A DNA stretch of 40,866 bases from an uncultured Bacilli bacterium (GTDB lineage Bacteria; Bacillota_I; Bacilli_A; RF39; UBA660), in the NCBI GenBank assembly GCA_947628065.1, contig CANQYK010000005.1, positions 1-40,866 on the forward strand, given 5' to 3'. Positions 27,388-34,866 of the stretch are shown piece by piece. Each line of letters opens with the position of its first letter. Position 1 is the first letter of the stretch. The notes under the pieces are model-generated. The model worked only from the letters and a program-made list of their open reading frames with translations. It had not been told where the DNA came from and ran no database searches. The translations under genes were made by a program, and so were the position numbers.

Positions 27388-28485
27388 ATGTTAAAAGCTG
27401 GAATTGTAGGACTTCCGAATGTTGGAAAAAGTACGTTATTTAATGCAATTACCAATCAACATATATTAGCAGAAAATTATCCATTCGCAACGATTGATCC
27501 AAATGTTGGAATTGTTATGGTGCCAGATGATCGCATTGAAGTGTTAAATGAAATGTATCATCCACTAAAAAAAATACCAACAAGTTATGAATTTACGGAT
27601 ATTGCAGGGCTTGTAAAAGGTGCAAGCAAAGGAGAAGGATTAGGAAATAAGTTTTTATCTCATATTCGAGAAACCGATGCGATTGTAGAAGTGGTTCGTT
27701 GTTTTGATAATGATAATATTATTCATGTAGATGGTGATATTTCTCCTCTTCGTGATATTGAAACCATTAATTTAGAACTTATTATTGCCGATTTGGATGT
27801 CGTTAGTGCAAGACTTAATCGTATTAGTACTAAGGCTAGAATGACAAAAGATAAGAAAGAATTATTAGAGTATGAGGTGCTTGATAAGTTAAAAGATGCA
27901 CTAGAGAAAAATATACCCATTCGAAAAGTAGAATTAACAGAAGAAGAGGAAAAAATTATAAAGTCTTATAATTTCTTAACGAAAAAGCCAATTATTTATC
28001 TTGCAAATATCAAAGAAGAAGATATTGGAAAAGACGATAATCCTTATGTAGAAGAAGTTGTATCTTATGCTAAAAAAGAAGACGCTAGTGTTGTTCCTAT
28101 TTGTGCGAAAATAGAAGAAGAATTAAGTGAACTGGATAAGGAAGAAAAACAAGAAATGTTAGAGGCTTTGGGTTTACAACAAAGTGGACTGGATCATTTA
28201 ATTCAAGAAACGTATCGTCTTTTAGGACTTGCAACTTATTTTACCGTTGGACCGGATGAGGTCAGAGCGTGGACTTTTAAAAAAGGGATGAATGCAAAGA
28301 AATGTGCAGGTATTATTCATACGGATTTTGAAAAAGGTTTTATTAAAGCAGAAGTAATTTCTTATGAAGATTTAATAAAATATGGAAGTGAATTAAAAGT
28401 AAGAGAAAATGGAAGAGCAAGAATGGAAGGAAAAGATTATCTTATGCAAGATGGAGATATTTGTCATTTTCGTTTTGGAAGGTAA
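27388..28485 (+). CDS. ychF: Ribosome-associated ATPase YchF/OLA1
   Basis: This 365-residue Obg-family protein, known to prefer ATP, associates with ribosomes and stress responses. G1 is GLPNVGKST at residues 8-16, with FTDIAGLVKGASKGEGLGN downstream. The C-terminal TGS domain is FFTVGPDEVRAWTFKKG-like (here YFTVGPDEVRAWTFKKG), ending DGDICHFRFGR. Location between parB and rpsF follows common Firmicute order. Confidence 0.97.
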   Translation: MLKAGIVGLPNVGKSTLFNAITNQHILAENYPFATIDPNVGIVMVPDDRIEVLNEMYHPLKKIPTSYEFTDIAGLVKGASKGEGLGNKFLSHIRETDAIVEVVRCFDNDNIIHVDGDISPLRDIETINLELIIADLDVVSARLNRISTKARMTKDKKELLEYEVLDKLKDALEKNIPIRKVELTEEEEKIIKSYNFLTKKPIIYLANIKEEDIGKDDNPYVEEVVSYAKKEDASVVPICAKIEEELSELDKEEKQEMLEALGLQQSGLDHLIQETYRLLGLATYFTVGPDEVRAWTFKKGMNAKKCAGIIHTDFEKGFIKAEVISYEDLIKYGSELKVRENGRARMEGKDYLMQDGDICHFRFGR

Positions 28486-28511
28486 GATTTAAAAGTTAGG
28501 GGGAAATAAAA

Positions 28512-28940
28512 ATGAAGGTTAACAAATTAGCAATTTATCTAACAGCACTTACTATCGGTACTACAACACTTTCCGGTTGTGGAAAAGAATTTGAGTATGA
28601 AGTAACAAAAGATGGAGAAATAAAAGCGACCAATACAATTTCTTACAGTAATTTATCAGATGATGTCTTTTTAACATTAGAATACGATGATGATACTACG
28701 GTTACATACATTACAAATAAATGGTATACAAGTCGTTCTACTGATTCTACTGATTATTATGAATATGATGATGAAATGAGTGGAAAAGGAATCTTTTCTT
28801 TGGGATATGATAAAGATCATGAAGAATATAAAATTGCTGATCCTAGTATTGCGTCTTTTAATGAGAGTATGGTAGATTATTTTTTAACCAAATATGGTTA
28901 TAGGGAATTTCCAAAAAAAAATTTACCACTTATGGAGTAA
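28512..28940 (+). pseudogene. Lipoprotein gene, 5' part, interrupted by an insertion sequence
   Basis: The standing frame gives 142 residues with a lipoprotein signal ending LSGC (Cys23), then a Tyr/Asp-rich domain. The insertion sequence begins at 28,903, so the last 12 residues (after TKYGY) are encoded by the element. Joining 28,512-28,902 to 30,223-30,326, which removes the element and one copy of a TA target duplication, restores a single frame of 164 residues ending KLEKVKE. The family is not recognised. The truncated product may still be made and anchored. A GGGGG-type ribosome site precedes the ATG. Confidence 0.85.
28903..28928. repeat. Left terminal inverted repeat of the insertion sequence
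   Basis: It begins GGGAATTTCC and ends ATTTACCA, and is the reverse complement of 30,195-30,220 with one A/T difference in the central A run. Confidence 0.88.
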
Positions 28941-30126
28941 TAAGAACACTCCATTTTTTAATATGATCTTGTCTTGTAATATATTGATTTTCTAATTGTT
29001 TCATTTCTTTTTTATCAACTGTCATACCTTTTTCATATTTAACATCTTTTAATTTCGTTACCGATTTCTTTTCCTTCCATGTTAAATTTTTCATAAAATT
29101 CATACAAATATCAACACTTTCTAAAAGATACCCATTCCATATATTTTCAAGTCTTGCCCATAATCTTTCTACTGGATTATATTTACTATGATATGGTGGA
29201 TAATAAATTAATTCTATTGTAATGTTATATTTTTTTGCTACTTCTATTAACCCTTTTAAAAAAGCTGTTCTAACTCCACTATTATCAGGCCCATTATCTA
29301 AAAGTATAGAAAGTTTATTATATTTACTGTTTTCGTATTGTTCTTTCCAAAATTCTTCAATACAGTCTACTATATCCATTGATGTTGGCTTAGATGTAAA
29401 ATTATAAAAGTGTGGTATATTAGTTTTTATATCTAGTATTCCCAAAGGTATTAAGCAATTATTTGTTAATTCATGATCAACTGCCTTTACTTGTATTCTA
29501 TTTTTGCCTTCCCTTGAATAAGGACCAATCAATACTTTATCTTTTGTATCAATTGAAATAAGAACGGTTTTATCTTCTTTTATTGCTTCTTCTTTTTTTT
29601 CATGAACATTCGCAAATATATCATCTGTTTCTTTTATTTTTTTTAATGGCTTTGTTTTTTGGACTTTTTTTAAATTATAACCCATTTTATTTACTAAATT
29701 ATTTAAACTACTATCACTGAAACTATCCTCCTCATATTTACCATTTTTAATTAATTGTTTTTTTATTTCTTTAATACTCAGTCTCACATATTGTGTTTCA
29801 CTTTTAAAGTGTGGATCTACAGAGGAATTGTTTTCTATTATTTTTTTGATATCTTCTTGTAATTCAGGATACTTTGTAGTTAAACTTTTTCTTCCTCGTG
29901 TTTCAACTTTAGGTTTATAAGTTATTGTGCCTTTGAATATTTCTATTGCTTTTCTAATTGTAAACCGTGATAAATCAAATATTTTAGAAAGTGCAGAAAT
30001 ACAACGATTCCCTATATCTAGCGCTAATGACCCAATCATTTTCATTTTTTGTTCTTTGTTTGATATATTTTTTATCGTTTTTATTAAATTTTTATAACAT
30101 TTTTCTATTTTTTGTAGTATACTCAT
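28930..30126 (-). CDS. DDE transposase (ISAzo13-like)
   Basis: This 398-residue transposase has an N-terminal helix-turn-helix (ISALSKIFDLSRFTIRKAI) and a DDE core. The core includes LISIDTKDKVLIGPYSREGK, LLDNGPDNSGVRTAF and YPPYHSKYNPVERLWARLEN; candidate catalytic residues are the D of SIDTK, the D of LLDN and the E of PVERLW. These blocks resemble the ISAzo13 group (Rhodopirellula-type DDE transposases). The ATG at 30,126 has AAGGAAG upstream and a strong promoter in the right end. The stop is next to the left inverted repeat, and no internal frameshift is evident. Confidence 0.85.
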   Translation of the reverse strand: MSILQKIEKCYKNLIKTIKNISNKEQKMKMIGSLALDIGNRCISALSKIFDLSRFTIRKAIEIFKGTITYKPKVETRGRKSLTTKYPELQEDIKKIIENNSSVDPHFKSETQYVRLSIKEIKKQLIKNGKYEEDSFSDSSLNNLVNKMGYNLKKVQKTKPLKKIKETDDIFANVHEKKEEAIKEDKTVLISIDTKDKVLIGPYSREGKNRIQVKAVDHELTNNCLIPLGILDIKTNIPHFYNFTSKPTSMDIVDCIEEFWKEQYENSKYNKLSILLDNGPDNSGVRTAFLKGLIEVAKKYNITIELIYYPPYHSKYNPVERLWARLENIWNGYLLESVDICMNFMKNLTWKEKKSVTKLKDVKYEKGMTVDKKEMKQLENQYITRQDHIKKWSVLITP

Positions 30127-30163
30127 ATTAACAACTTCCTTACTATTGTGATTTTATAATAAT

Positions 30164-30192
30164 AGTTTACGAAGTTGTTTTCATTTTGTCAA
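30164..30192 (-). promoter_or_regulatory. Transposase promoter inside the right end of the element
   Basis: On the minus strand TTGACA (30,187-30,192), a 17-nt spacer and TAAACT (30,164-30,169). Confidence 0.7.
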
Positions 30193-30194
30193 AC

Positions 30195-30220
30195 TGGTAA
30201 ATTTATTTTTGGAAATTCCC
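30195..30220. repeat. Right terminal inverted repeat of the insertion sequence
   Basis: It starts TGGTAAAT, ends GGAAATTCCC and mirrors the left end at 28,903-28,928. Confidence 0.88.
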
Positions 30221-30222
30221 TA

Positions 30223-30326
30223 TAAAAGAAGAATATACAGTAGATGATGTTAGTAAATATTTAGAAGAATATAAGACGGAGTATGAGAAGCAAAAAAGTA
30301 AGAAATTAGAAAAAGTAAAGGAGTAG
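30223..30326 (+). pseudogene. Lipoprotein gene, severed 3' part
   Basis: This is the remaining 3' end of the gene at 28,512. Read in the restored register it encodes IKEEYTVDDVSKYLEEYKTE and then EKQKSKKLEKVKE, followed by TAG at 30,324-30,326. A weak hairpin with T tract follows at about 30,322-30,341 and was probably the gene's terminator. Confidence 0.8.
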
Positions 30327-30354
30327 TTTAACTGCTTTTTTCATTTAAAATAAA

Positions 30355-30383
30355 TTGACATGCCTTAATTCTTATGTTAATCT
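30355..30383 (+). promoter_or_regulatory. Promoter of the TasA-like surface protein gene
   Basis: TTGACA (30,355-30,360), a 17-nt spacer and TAATCT (30,378-30,383) with TGT extending the -10. A strong AAGGAGG ribosome site follows. Confidence 0.75.
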
Positions 30384-30404
30384 TAAGATAAGGAGGTAGA
30401 TAGA

Positions 30405-31403
30405 ATGCAAGGTGGAAAGCAAAAGACGCAACTTATTGTATCCATATTAGGAATATTCATTTTATTAATTGCAGTCGTAGGTATATCATTTGCAGCTTTT
30501 AATTATAGTAAAACCGGTGAGACCGTAAATACCATTACAACAAGTACGATTGTCATGAACTATAATGAAGCAACGAATGGAATTAATATTGTTAATGCAA
30601 CTCCTATTAGTGATGATATAGGAAAGACTCTAAATGGAGAAAATAACACCTTTGACTTTACCGTATCTGCAACATTTTCTGGAAAAGATGTTATTAACTA
30701 TGCCATTACTGCAACAGAAGCAGAAGGTTGTACGATACCAAACAATAAGGTAAAGGTCTATTTAACATCTGCAAATGATCAGATTGAAGAACTCAATCCA
30801 ACGCTTGTTAGTGCACTTTCTACAACTAGTAGTGATGCATCTGGCGCTCCAGATGGACAATATGTTTTAAAGTCTGGTACCATTGATGCTACTATGACAA
30901 CGAATTATCGTCTTAGAATGTGGCTAGATAGTGAAGCAAGTGATGTAGTTGATGAAACAAGTAAATCTTATCGCTTAAGAGTTAATGTTTATGGTAAGAT
31001 TCCAAGTGAGCAAGAAAAAGTAAACATTACCATTCCAGGAGGTGACCAACAATTACTTGGTATGCAAGTAAGTAATTTACAACAAGATATTCAAATTGGA
31101 GAAGATAATGTTGTAAAAGGAACCTTAAAATATGTATCTGATTTTACTCAATTTAGTCAGTCATTGAAAGATGGAAATTTCTTAGCACTTTATTTCCCAG
31201 AAGCCAAAGCAGGAAAAAATGTTTCTTGTGAGGTCAAAGGATCTGAAGCTGTATTAGGTCGCGCTGTTCAAGTTGATCCAAAAGATGGTACTATCATTAT
31301 TAAAGTTGCCAATCAACAACAGACCATTGATATTACAGTTGATGGAGACTTAAAAAGAACACTTACCTTAACTGGTTTAACATTAACACCAAAAGGACCT
31401 TAG
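30405..31403 (+). CDS. Secreted TasA/camelysin-like surface protein
   Basis: This 332-residue protein has a hydrophobic N-terminal segment (residues 10-31), then AAFNYSKTGETVNTITTSTI. That layout is typical of TasA/camelysin-like and related SipW-type precursors. The rest is beta-rich, Thr/Ser/Asn-rich and has only two cysteines. No LPXTG motif is present. It stands alone with its own promoter and terminator. The family link rests mainly on the N-terminal pattern, so a generic secreted beta-sandwich protein remains possible. Confidence 0.55.
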   Translation: MQGGKQKTQLIVSILGIFILLIAVVGISFAAFNYSKTGETVNTITTSTIVMNYNEATNGINIVNATPISDDIGKTLNGENNTFDFTVSATFSGKDVINYAITATEAEGCTIPNNKVKVYLTSANDQIEELNPTLVSALSTTSSDASGAPDGQYVLKSGTIDATMTTNYRLRMWLDSEASDVVDETSKSYRLRVNVYGKIPSEQEKVNITIPGGDQQLLGMQVSNLQQDIQIGEDNVVKGTLKYVSDFTQFSQSLKDGNFLALYFPEAKAGKNVSCEVKGSEAVLGRAVQVDPKDGTIIIKVANQQQTIDITVDGDLKRTLTLTGLTLTPKGP

Positions 31404-31430
31404 AAAAGAGCAAGAATTCTTGCTCTTTTT
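31404..31430 (+). terminator. Terminator after the TasA-like gene
   Basis: An 11-bp stem (AAAAGAGCAAG with CTTGCTCTTTT) has an AATT loop and ends in T, directly after the stop codon. Confidence 0.88.
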
Positions 31431-31433
31431 GTA

Positions 31434-31462
31434 TTTACATTTTTTCTTTTCTTTGTTATAAT
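31434..31462 (+). promoter_or_regulatory. rpsF-ssb-rpsR promoter
   Basis: TTTACA (31,434-31,439), a 17-nt spacer and TATAAT (31,457-31,462) with TGT extending the -10. Confidence 0.85.
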
Positions 31463-31468
31463 ACATTC

Positions 31469-31502
31469 GAGTATTTTAAATACTCCTTACCTAGCAATAG
31501 GT
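31469..31502 (+). promoter_or_regulatory. Structured rpsF leader (possible S6:S18 autoregulatory element)
   Basis: Two adjacent hairpins lie in the leader. GAGTATT pairs with AATACTC (31,469-31,485), and ACCTA pairs with TAGGT across a GCAA loop (31,489-31,502). Many bacteria have an S6:S18-binding leader before rpsF. I do not see its diagnostic CCG bulge, so the identification is tentative. Confidence 0.35.
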
Positions 31503-31527
31503 CTTATGTCCAAAAGGAGGTGGAAAG

Positions 31528-31815
31528 ATGAACAAGTATGAAATTATGTTTATCGTTAAACCAGATTTAGAAGAAGCTACCATTAAAAAAGAAGCAGAAA
31601 ATCTAAAGAAAGTTTTAACCGATAAAAAAGCAAAAATAACAGATGAAAAAGCAATGGGTCAAAAAGAGTTAGCTTATGAAATTAAAAAGTATAAGAATGG
31701 ATATTATTTCTTATATGTTGTAGAAGCAGAAAGTGCTGCAATTGATGAATTTGATCGTATTGCAAGAATTAATGAAAATATCTTACGTCATTTAATCATT
31801 CGTGTTGAAGACTAA
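31528..31815 (+). CDS. rpsF: 30S ribosomal protein S6
   Basis: This 95-residue protein of the small-subunit platform has the standard start MNKYEIMFIVKPDLEEA and the motif MGQKELAYEIKKYKNGYYFL. AAAGGAGGTGG precedes the ATG. It pairs with S18 from the third gene of the same operon. Confidence 0.97.
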   Translation: MNKYEIMFIVKPDLEEATIKKEAENLKKVLTDKKAKITDEKAMGQKELAYEIKKYKNGYYFLYVVEAESAAIDEFDRIARINENILRHLIIRVED

Positions 31816-31831
31816 GAGAAAAGAGGTAACT

Positions 31832-32383
31832 ATGAATAAAGTAATTTTAGTAGGTCGTCTAACAAGAGATCCAGAACTACGTTATACAGGAAGTAATACA
31901 CCTGTCGCAACATTTACATTGGCTATTAATCGTCCATTTAGTAATCAAAATGGAGAAAGAGAAGCAGATTTTATCAATTGTGTTGTTTGGAGAAAGCAAG
32001 CAGAAACAATAAAAAATTATGTATCACAAGGAAGTCAGTTAGCAGTAGAGGGAAGAATCCAAGTAAGAAACTATGAAGATCAAAATGGACAAAGAAGATA
32101 CGTAACAGAAGTTGTTGTTGAAAGTTTTGATTTTATTGGTTCAAGAAGAGATAGTGGTAATAGTAATGGCTATTCTAATAATTATAATAACAATAATTAT
32201 GGTAATAATAGCAATGATGTTACTTCTAATTATCAATCACCATTCCCAGATGTTCCAAGTGATAATAAAACACCTTATGACTTTAGTAGTGATACGGGAG
32301 TACAAGGTGCAGATCTTTCAAACGATGTTTATGCTGACTTTGGTTCTAGTATTGAAGTAAGTGATGATGACTTACCATTTTAA
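31832..32383 (+). CDS. ssb: Single-stranded DNA-binding protein
   Basis: This 183-residue SSB has an OB-fold (about 1-106, MNKVILVGRLTRDPELRYT, with FINCVVWRKQAE). A Gly/Asn/Ser-rich linker (107-150) follows. The acidic C-terminal tip SDDDLPF recruits replication and repair partners. The ATG at 31,832 follows AGAGGTAAC; the longer frame overlapping rpsF is not conserved. It lies in the rpsF-ssb-rpsR operon. Confidence 0.97.
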   Translation: MNKVILVGRLTRDPELRYTGSNTPVATFTLAINRPFSNQNGEREADFINCVVWRKQAETIKNYVSQGSQLAVEGRIQVRNYEDQNGQRRYVTEVVVESFDFIGSRRDSGNSNGYSNNYNNNNYGNNSNDVTSNYQSPFPDVPSDNKTPYDFSSDTGVQGADLSNDVYADFGSSIEVSDDDLPF

Positions 32384-32398
32384 GAAGGAGGGTAAACA

Positions 32399-32614
32399 AT
32401 GGCTGAATTTTATCGTAAAAAGAAAAAAGTATGCTTAATGTGTACTGGAAGAAACGTTGATTATAAAGATGTTGATACTTTAAAAAGATTTATTAACGAA
32501 AAAGGAAAAATCTTACCACGTCGTGTAACAGGAAACTGTGCTCGTCATCAACGTTATATTGCAAATCAAATTAAAAGAGCAAGAGCAATCGCTTTATTGC
32601 CATATACAAAGTAA
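32399..32614 (+). CDS. rpsR: 30S ribosomal protein S18
   Basis: This 71-residue protein contains [20 protein letters not shown] and [20 protein letters not shown], the S18 signature. Cysteines in CLMC and NCARH could bind zinc as in Cys-containing S18 forms. The start has a GAAGGAGGG ribosome site. Confidence 0.97.
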   Translation: MAEFYRKKKKVCLMCTGRNVDYKDVDTLKRFINEKGKILPRRVTGNCARHQRYIANQIKRARAIALLPYTK

Positions 32615-32633
32615 AGAGAAATCTTTGCTTTTT
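32611..32633 (+). terminator. Terminator after rpsR
   Basis: GTAAAGA (32,611-32,617) pairs with TCTTTGC (32,622-32,628) across a GAAA loop with one G-U pair, then a T run. It contains the rpsR stop codon. Confidence 0.65.
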
Positions 32634-32648
32634 CATTTTGGAGGATTT

Positions 32649-33332
32649 ATGAATCAAATAAGTTATGAAGAATTTAAGGAGAAAGAAAAAGAAAAGAGAG
32701 AAAAGCTTCGTTTGTTGTTTATGGAAATGTTAGATTATAAAAAAAGGAAATATAAAAAAGATAAAAGCTATGAAAAGTTACTGGACCAAGTTATTTCCTG
32801 CTATCATTATTATAATCATGAATTATTAGTATTAAAAGAGATTTCCACTACTTATCATTATCAATTCTATCCAGAAGATCCACCAGAAGCTTATTCTTAT
32901 AACGGAATCTTAAGAGTACTAGATGAATCTTATGAAAAATTAAAAGAAAATGATAATTATAAAAAGAATGATATTGAATTTAAACGAAAGAAAAATCAAA
33001 CTTGGGAAGAGCGAATCGATGAGGAAGATCAAAAATTTATTCCTTTGTTTCATGATATGCTTGATTATTTAAATGTATCGTATGATAAGAATTTATCTCT
33101 TTCCAAGTTAAGAGATTTGGTTGCTTCATATTATCCATATTTTATAGATCAAATTTATATTCGACCACTTTTCTTTTATGATAATTCTATTTCTACTCTT
33201 TTAATGATGTATTTTAATTATAACTATATGTTACACAATTATAAAGATCATGAAGAAAATTTAAAACGTTATAAGGAAGCAACCTATGATGTTGGTCTTG
33301 AAGATATGTATATAGAAGAGGAAGAATCTTAG
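32649..33332 (+). CDS. Uncharacterised protein with an internal duplication
   Basis: This 227-residue soluble protein is not recognised. Two copies of a helical unit are visible. The first, near residues 22-58, is LFMEMLDYKKRKYKKDKSYE then KLLDQVISCYHYY. The second, near 135-170, is LFHDMLDYLNVSYDKNLSLS then KLRDLVASYYPYF. It is rich in Tyr and Lys/Glu and ends in an acidic tail. The start is the ATG at 32,649 after GGAGGATTT; the longer frame overlaps rpsR and is rejected. It may be co-transcribed by read-through from rpsR. Confidence 0.75.
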   Translation: MNQISYEEFKEKEKEKREKLRLLFMEMLDYKKRKYKKDKSYEKLLDQVISCYHYYNHELLVLKEISTTYHYQFYPEDPPEAYSYNGILRVLDESYEKLKENDNYKKNDIEFKRKKNQTWEERIDEEDQKFIPLFHDMLDYLNVSYDKNLSLSKLRDLVASYYPYFIDQIYIRPLFFYDNSISTLLMMYFNYNYMLHNYKDHEENLKRYKEATYDVGLEDMYIEEEES

Positions 33333-33344
33333 TCCTCTTTTTTC
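33316..33344 (+). terminator. Terminator after the duplicated-domain gene
   Basis: AAGAGGA (33,316-33,322) pairs with TCCTCTT (33,333-33,339), followed by T residues. The stop codon lies in the loop. Confidence 0.75.
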
Positions 33345-33355
33345 TTTTTAAGGGT

Positions 33356-33384
33356 TTGCTTTTTCCCTATAAAAATGATATATT
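33356..33384 (+). promoter_or_regulatory. Promoter of the DHH-rplI-dnaB gene group
   Basis: TTGCTT (33,356-33,361), a 17-nt spacer and TATATT (33,379-33,384) with TGA extending the -10. Confidence 0.65.
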
Positions 33385-33420
33385 ATTTCTAGAGGAAAAA
33401 AGAGAAAGAGGGTGAAAAAT

Positions 33421-34416
33421 ATGAAGATAATCGAGAAAAAAAGAGAAATCAGAAGAGCCTTTCGAAAAGCAAAAAATATCTTTATAATGGCACATAAAAA
33501 CCTAGATTTGGATGCCTTAGGTAGTTCTTTAGGTCTTGCTTATGTATTAAACAAGCAACATAAAAATTGTTTTTTAATTATTAACGATAAAGAACATGAA
33601 TTAGGAGTTAAGAAAGTTTTACAAGAATTAGAAGGTTGTTTTCATATTATAACAGGAGAAGAAATTTCAAAAAATCTATATTTACGGGATAAAAAAAATT
33701 TATTATTAATACTAGATACAAGCAAACAAAAACTATTACAAGAAGAAAAAGCACTTGATTATTTTGATAAAGAACAAATTATTATTTTGGATCATCATGA
33801 AATTGGGGATGAGACCATTGATGTTCCATTAAGAGTGATTGATAATGAAATATCAAGTGCCTGTGAAATGGTTACCAATTTAATTGAAAGTTATCATATT
33901 GAACTTGATCCTTATTATGCGACTTTATTGCTTGCTGGGATGGTTCTTGATACGAATAACTTTACCTTAAAAACAGATAGCGAAACCTATTATAGTGCTT
34001 ATTTCTTATCGACAATGGGAGCAAGTCCAAAAAAAGTACAATATTTATTAAAACAAGATATTAAGGCTTATATGGAACGGCAAAAGTTAATGACCAATGT
34101 AGAGTTAATTGGAAATAATATTGCCATTGCAAAGGGCAGTAGTTATGCAATTTATCGAAGAGAAGATTTAGCAAAGATAGCGGATACTTTGTTATTCTTT
34201 AATGATATTGAACTATCTTTTGTTGTTGCCAAAACGAGTGAGAAAACAACATCTATTAGTGGAAGAAGTCTTGGAAAAATATCTGTTTCTTCTATCTTAG
34301 AACAACTAGATGGAGGAGGCGATAAGATGGGAGGTGCGACAAAGTTTCAAAATGTGCCCATTAGTAAAGCAGTAGAAAAATTAAAACAAGTCATTAAAAA
34401 GGAGGGGGAAGAATGA
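33421..34416 (+). CDS. DHH/DHHA1 phosphodiesterase, GdpP-like catalytic part only
   Basis: This 331-residue protein has DHH motifs [11 protein letters not shown] (H25, D29, D31), [13 protein letters not shown] and LDTNNF, then a DHHA1-like C-terminus. In Firmicutes the gene before rplI and dnaB is gdpP, a ~655-residue c-di-AMP phosphodiesterase with two membrane helices, PAS and degenerate GGDEF domains. Here those regions are absent and only the soluble catalytic part is present. The usual DHHA1 GGGH motif reads [11 protein letters not shown]. c-di-AMP or pApA/nanoRNA hydrolysis is plausible. The ATG at 33,421 is preferred to GTG 33,412, which lies in the ribosome site. It overlaps rplI by 4 nt. 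Confidence 0.85.
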   Translation: MKIIEKKREIRRAFRKAKNIFIMAHKNLDLDALGSSLGLAYVLNKQHKNCFLIINDKEHELGVKKVLQELEGCFHIITGEEISKNLYLRDKKNLLLILDTSKQKLLQEEKALDYFDKEQIIILDHHEIGDETIDVPLRVIDNEISSACEMVTNLIESYHIELDPYYATLLLAGMVLDTNNFTLKTDSETYYSAYFLSTMGASPKKVQYLLKQDIKAYMERQKLMTNVELIGNNIAIAKGSSYAIYRREDLAKIADTLLFFNDIELSFVVAKTSEKTTSISGRSLGKISVSSILEQLDGGGDKMGGATKFQNVPISKAVEKLKQVIKKEGEE

Positions 34417-34856
34417 AAGTAATTTTTCTAAAAGATGTAAAAGGACAAGGAAAAAAAGATGAAATCAAAGAAGTAAAAGATGGGTATGCCCAAAACTTTT
34501 TAATAAAGAATCATTATGCAGTGGTCGCAAGCGCTACAAACTTAGCAAAGTTAAAAGAAAAGACAAAAGAAGAAGAAGCAAAAAGAGAAGAAGATTTAAA
34601 AGATGCAGTTAAGTTGAGAGAAGCGTTAGAGAAAATTACGTTAACGTTTCAAGTAAAAACAGGGGAAAAAGATAAAGTTTTTGGAAGTGTTAGTGTTAAA
34701 CAAATTAAAAATGAGCTTGATAAATTAGGTTATAAAATTGATAAATCAAAAATAACCATACCACTTAGTTTATCTTCTTTGGGTTTTCATACGGTTACGA
34801 TAGAGTTATATAAAAATATTTATGCGAAAGTAAAAGTACATTTAATTAAGCAGTAG
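34413..34856 (+). CDS. rplI: 50S ribosomal protein L9
   Basis: This 147-residue protein starts [20 protein letters not shown], followed by [15 protein letters not shown], the L9 N-terminal signature. The long connecting helix and C-terminal domain are present. A GGAGGGGG ribosome site lies within the end of the DHH gene. Confidence 0.96.
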   Translation: MKVIFLKDVKGQGKKDEIKEVKDGYAQNFLIKNHYAVVASATNLAKLKEKTKEEEAKREEDLKDAVKLREALEKITLTFQVKTGEKDKVFGSVSVKQIKNELDKLGYKIDKSKITIPLSLSSLGFHTVTIELYKNIYAKVKVHLIKQ

Positions 34857-34866
34857 GAGGGATAAC

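Larger units (their letters stand above)
28903..30220 (-). mobile_element. 1318-bp insertion sequence with 26-bp inverted repeats and TA target duplication
   Basis: The element is bounded by 26-bp terminal inverted repeats (28,903-28,928 and 30,195-30,220, 25 of 26 matching, outer end GGGAATTTCC) and flanked by TA on both sides (28,901-28,902 and 30,221-30,222). It carries one transposase gene on the minus strand. TA targeting and DDE chemistry are seen in IS630/Tc1-mariner and related elements; the transposase looks closest to ISAzo13-like families. The intact ends and transposase suggest a recent arrival. Confidence 0.88.

Noticed and set aside
29794-29801. TGTTTCAC, half of a parS site.
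   Set aside because: It is inside the transposase gene and the second half does not match.
32538-32648. An N-terminal extension of the protein after rpsR.
   Set aside because: It overlaps rpsR out of frame, and a clear GGAGG-ATG start exists at 32,649.
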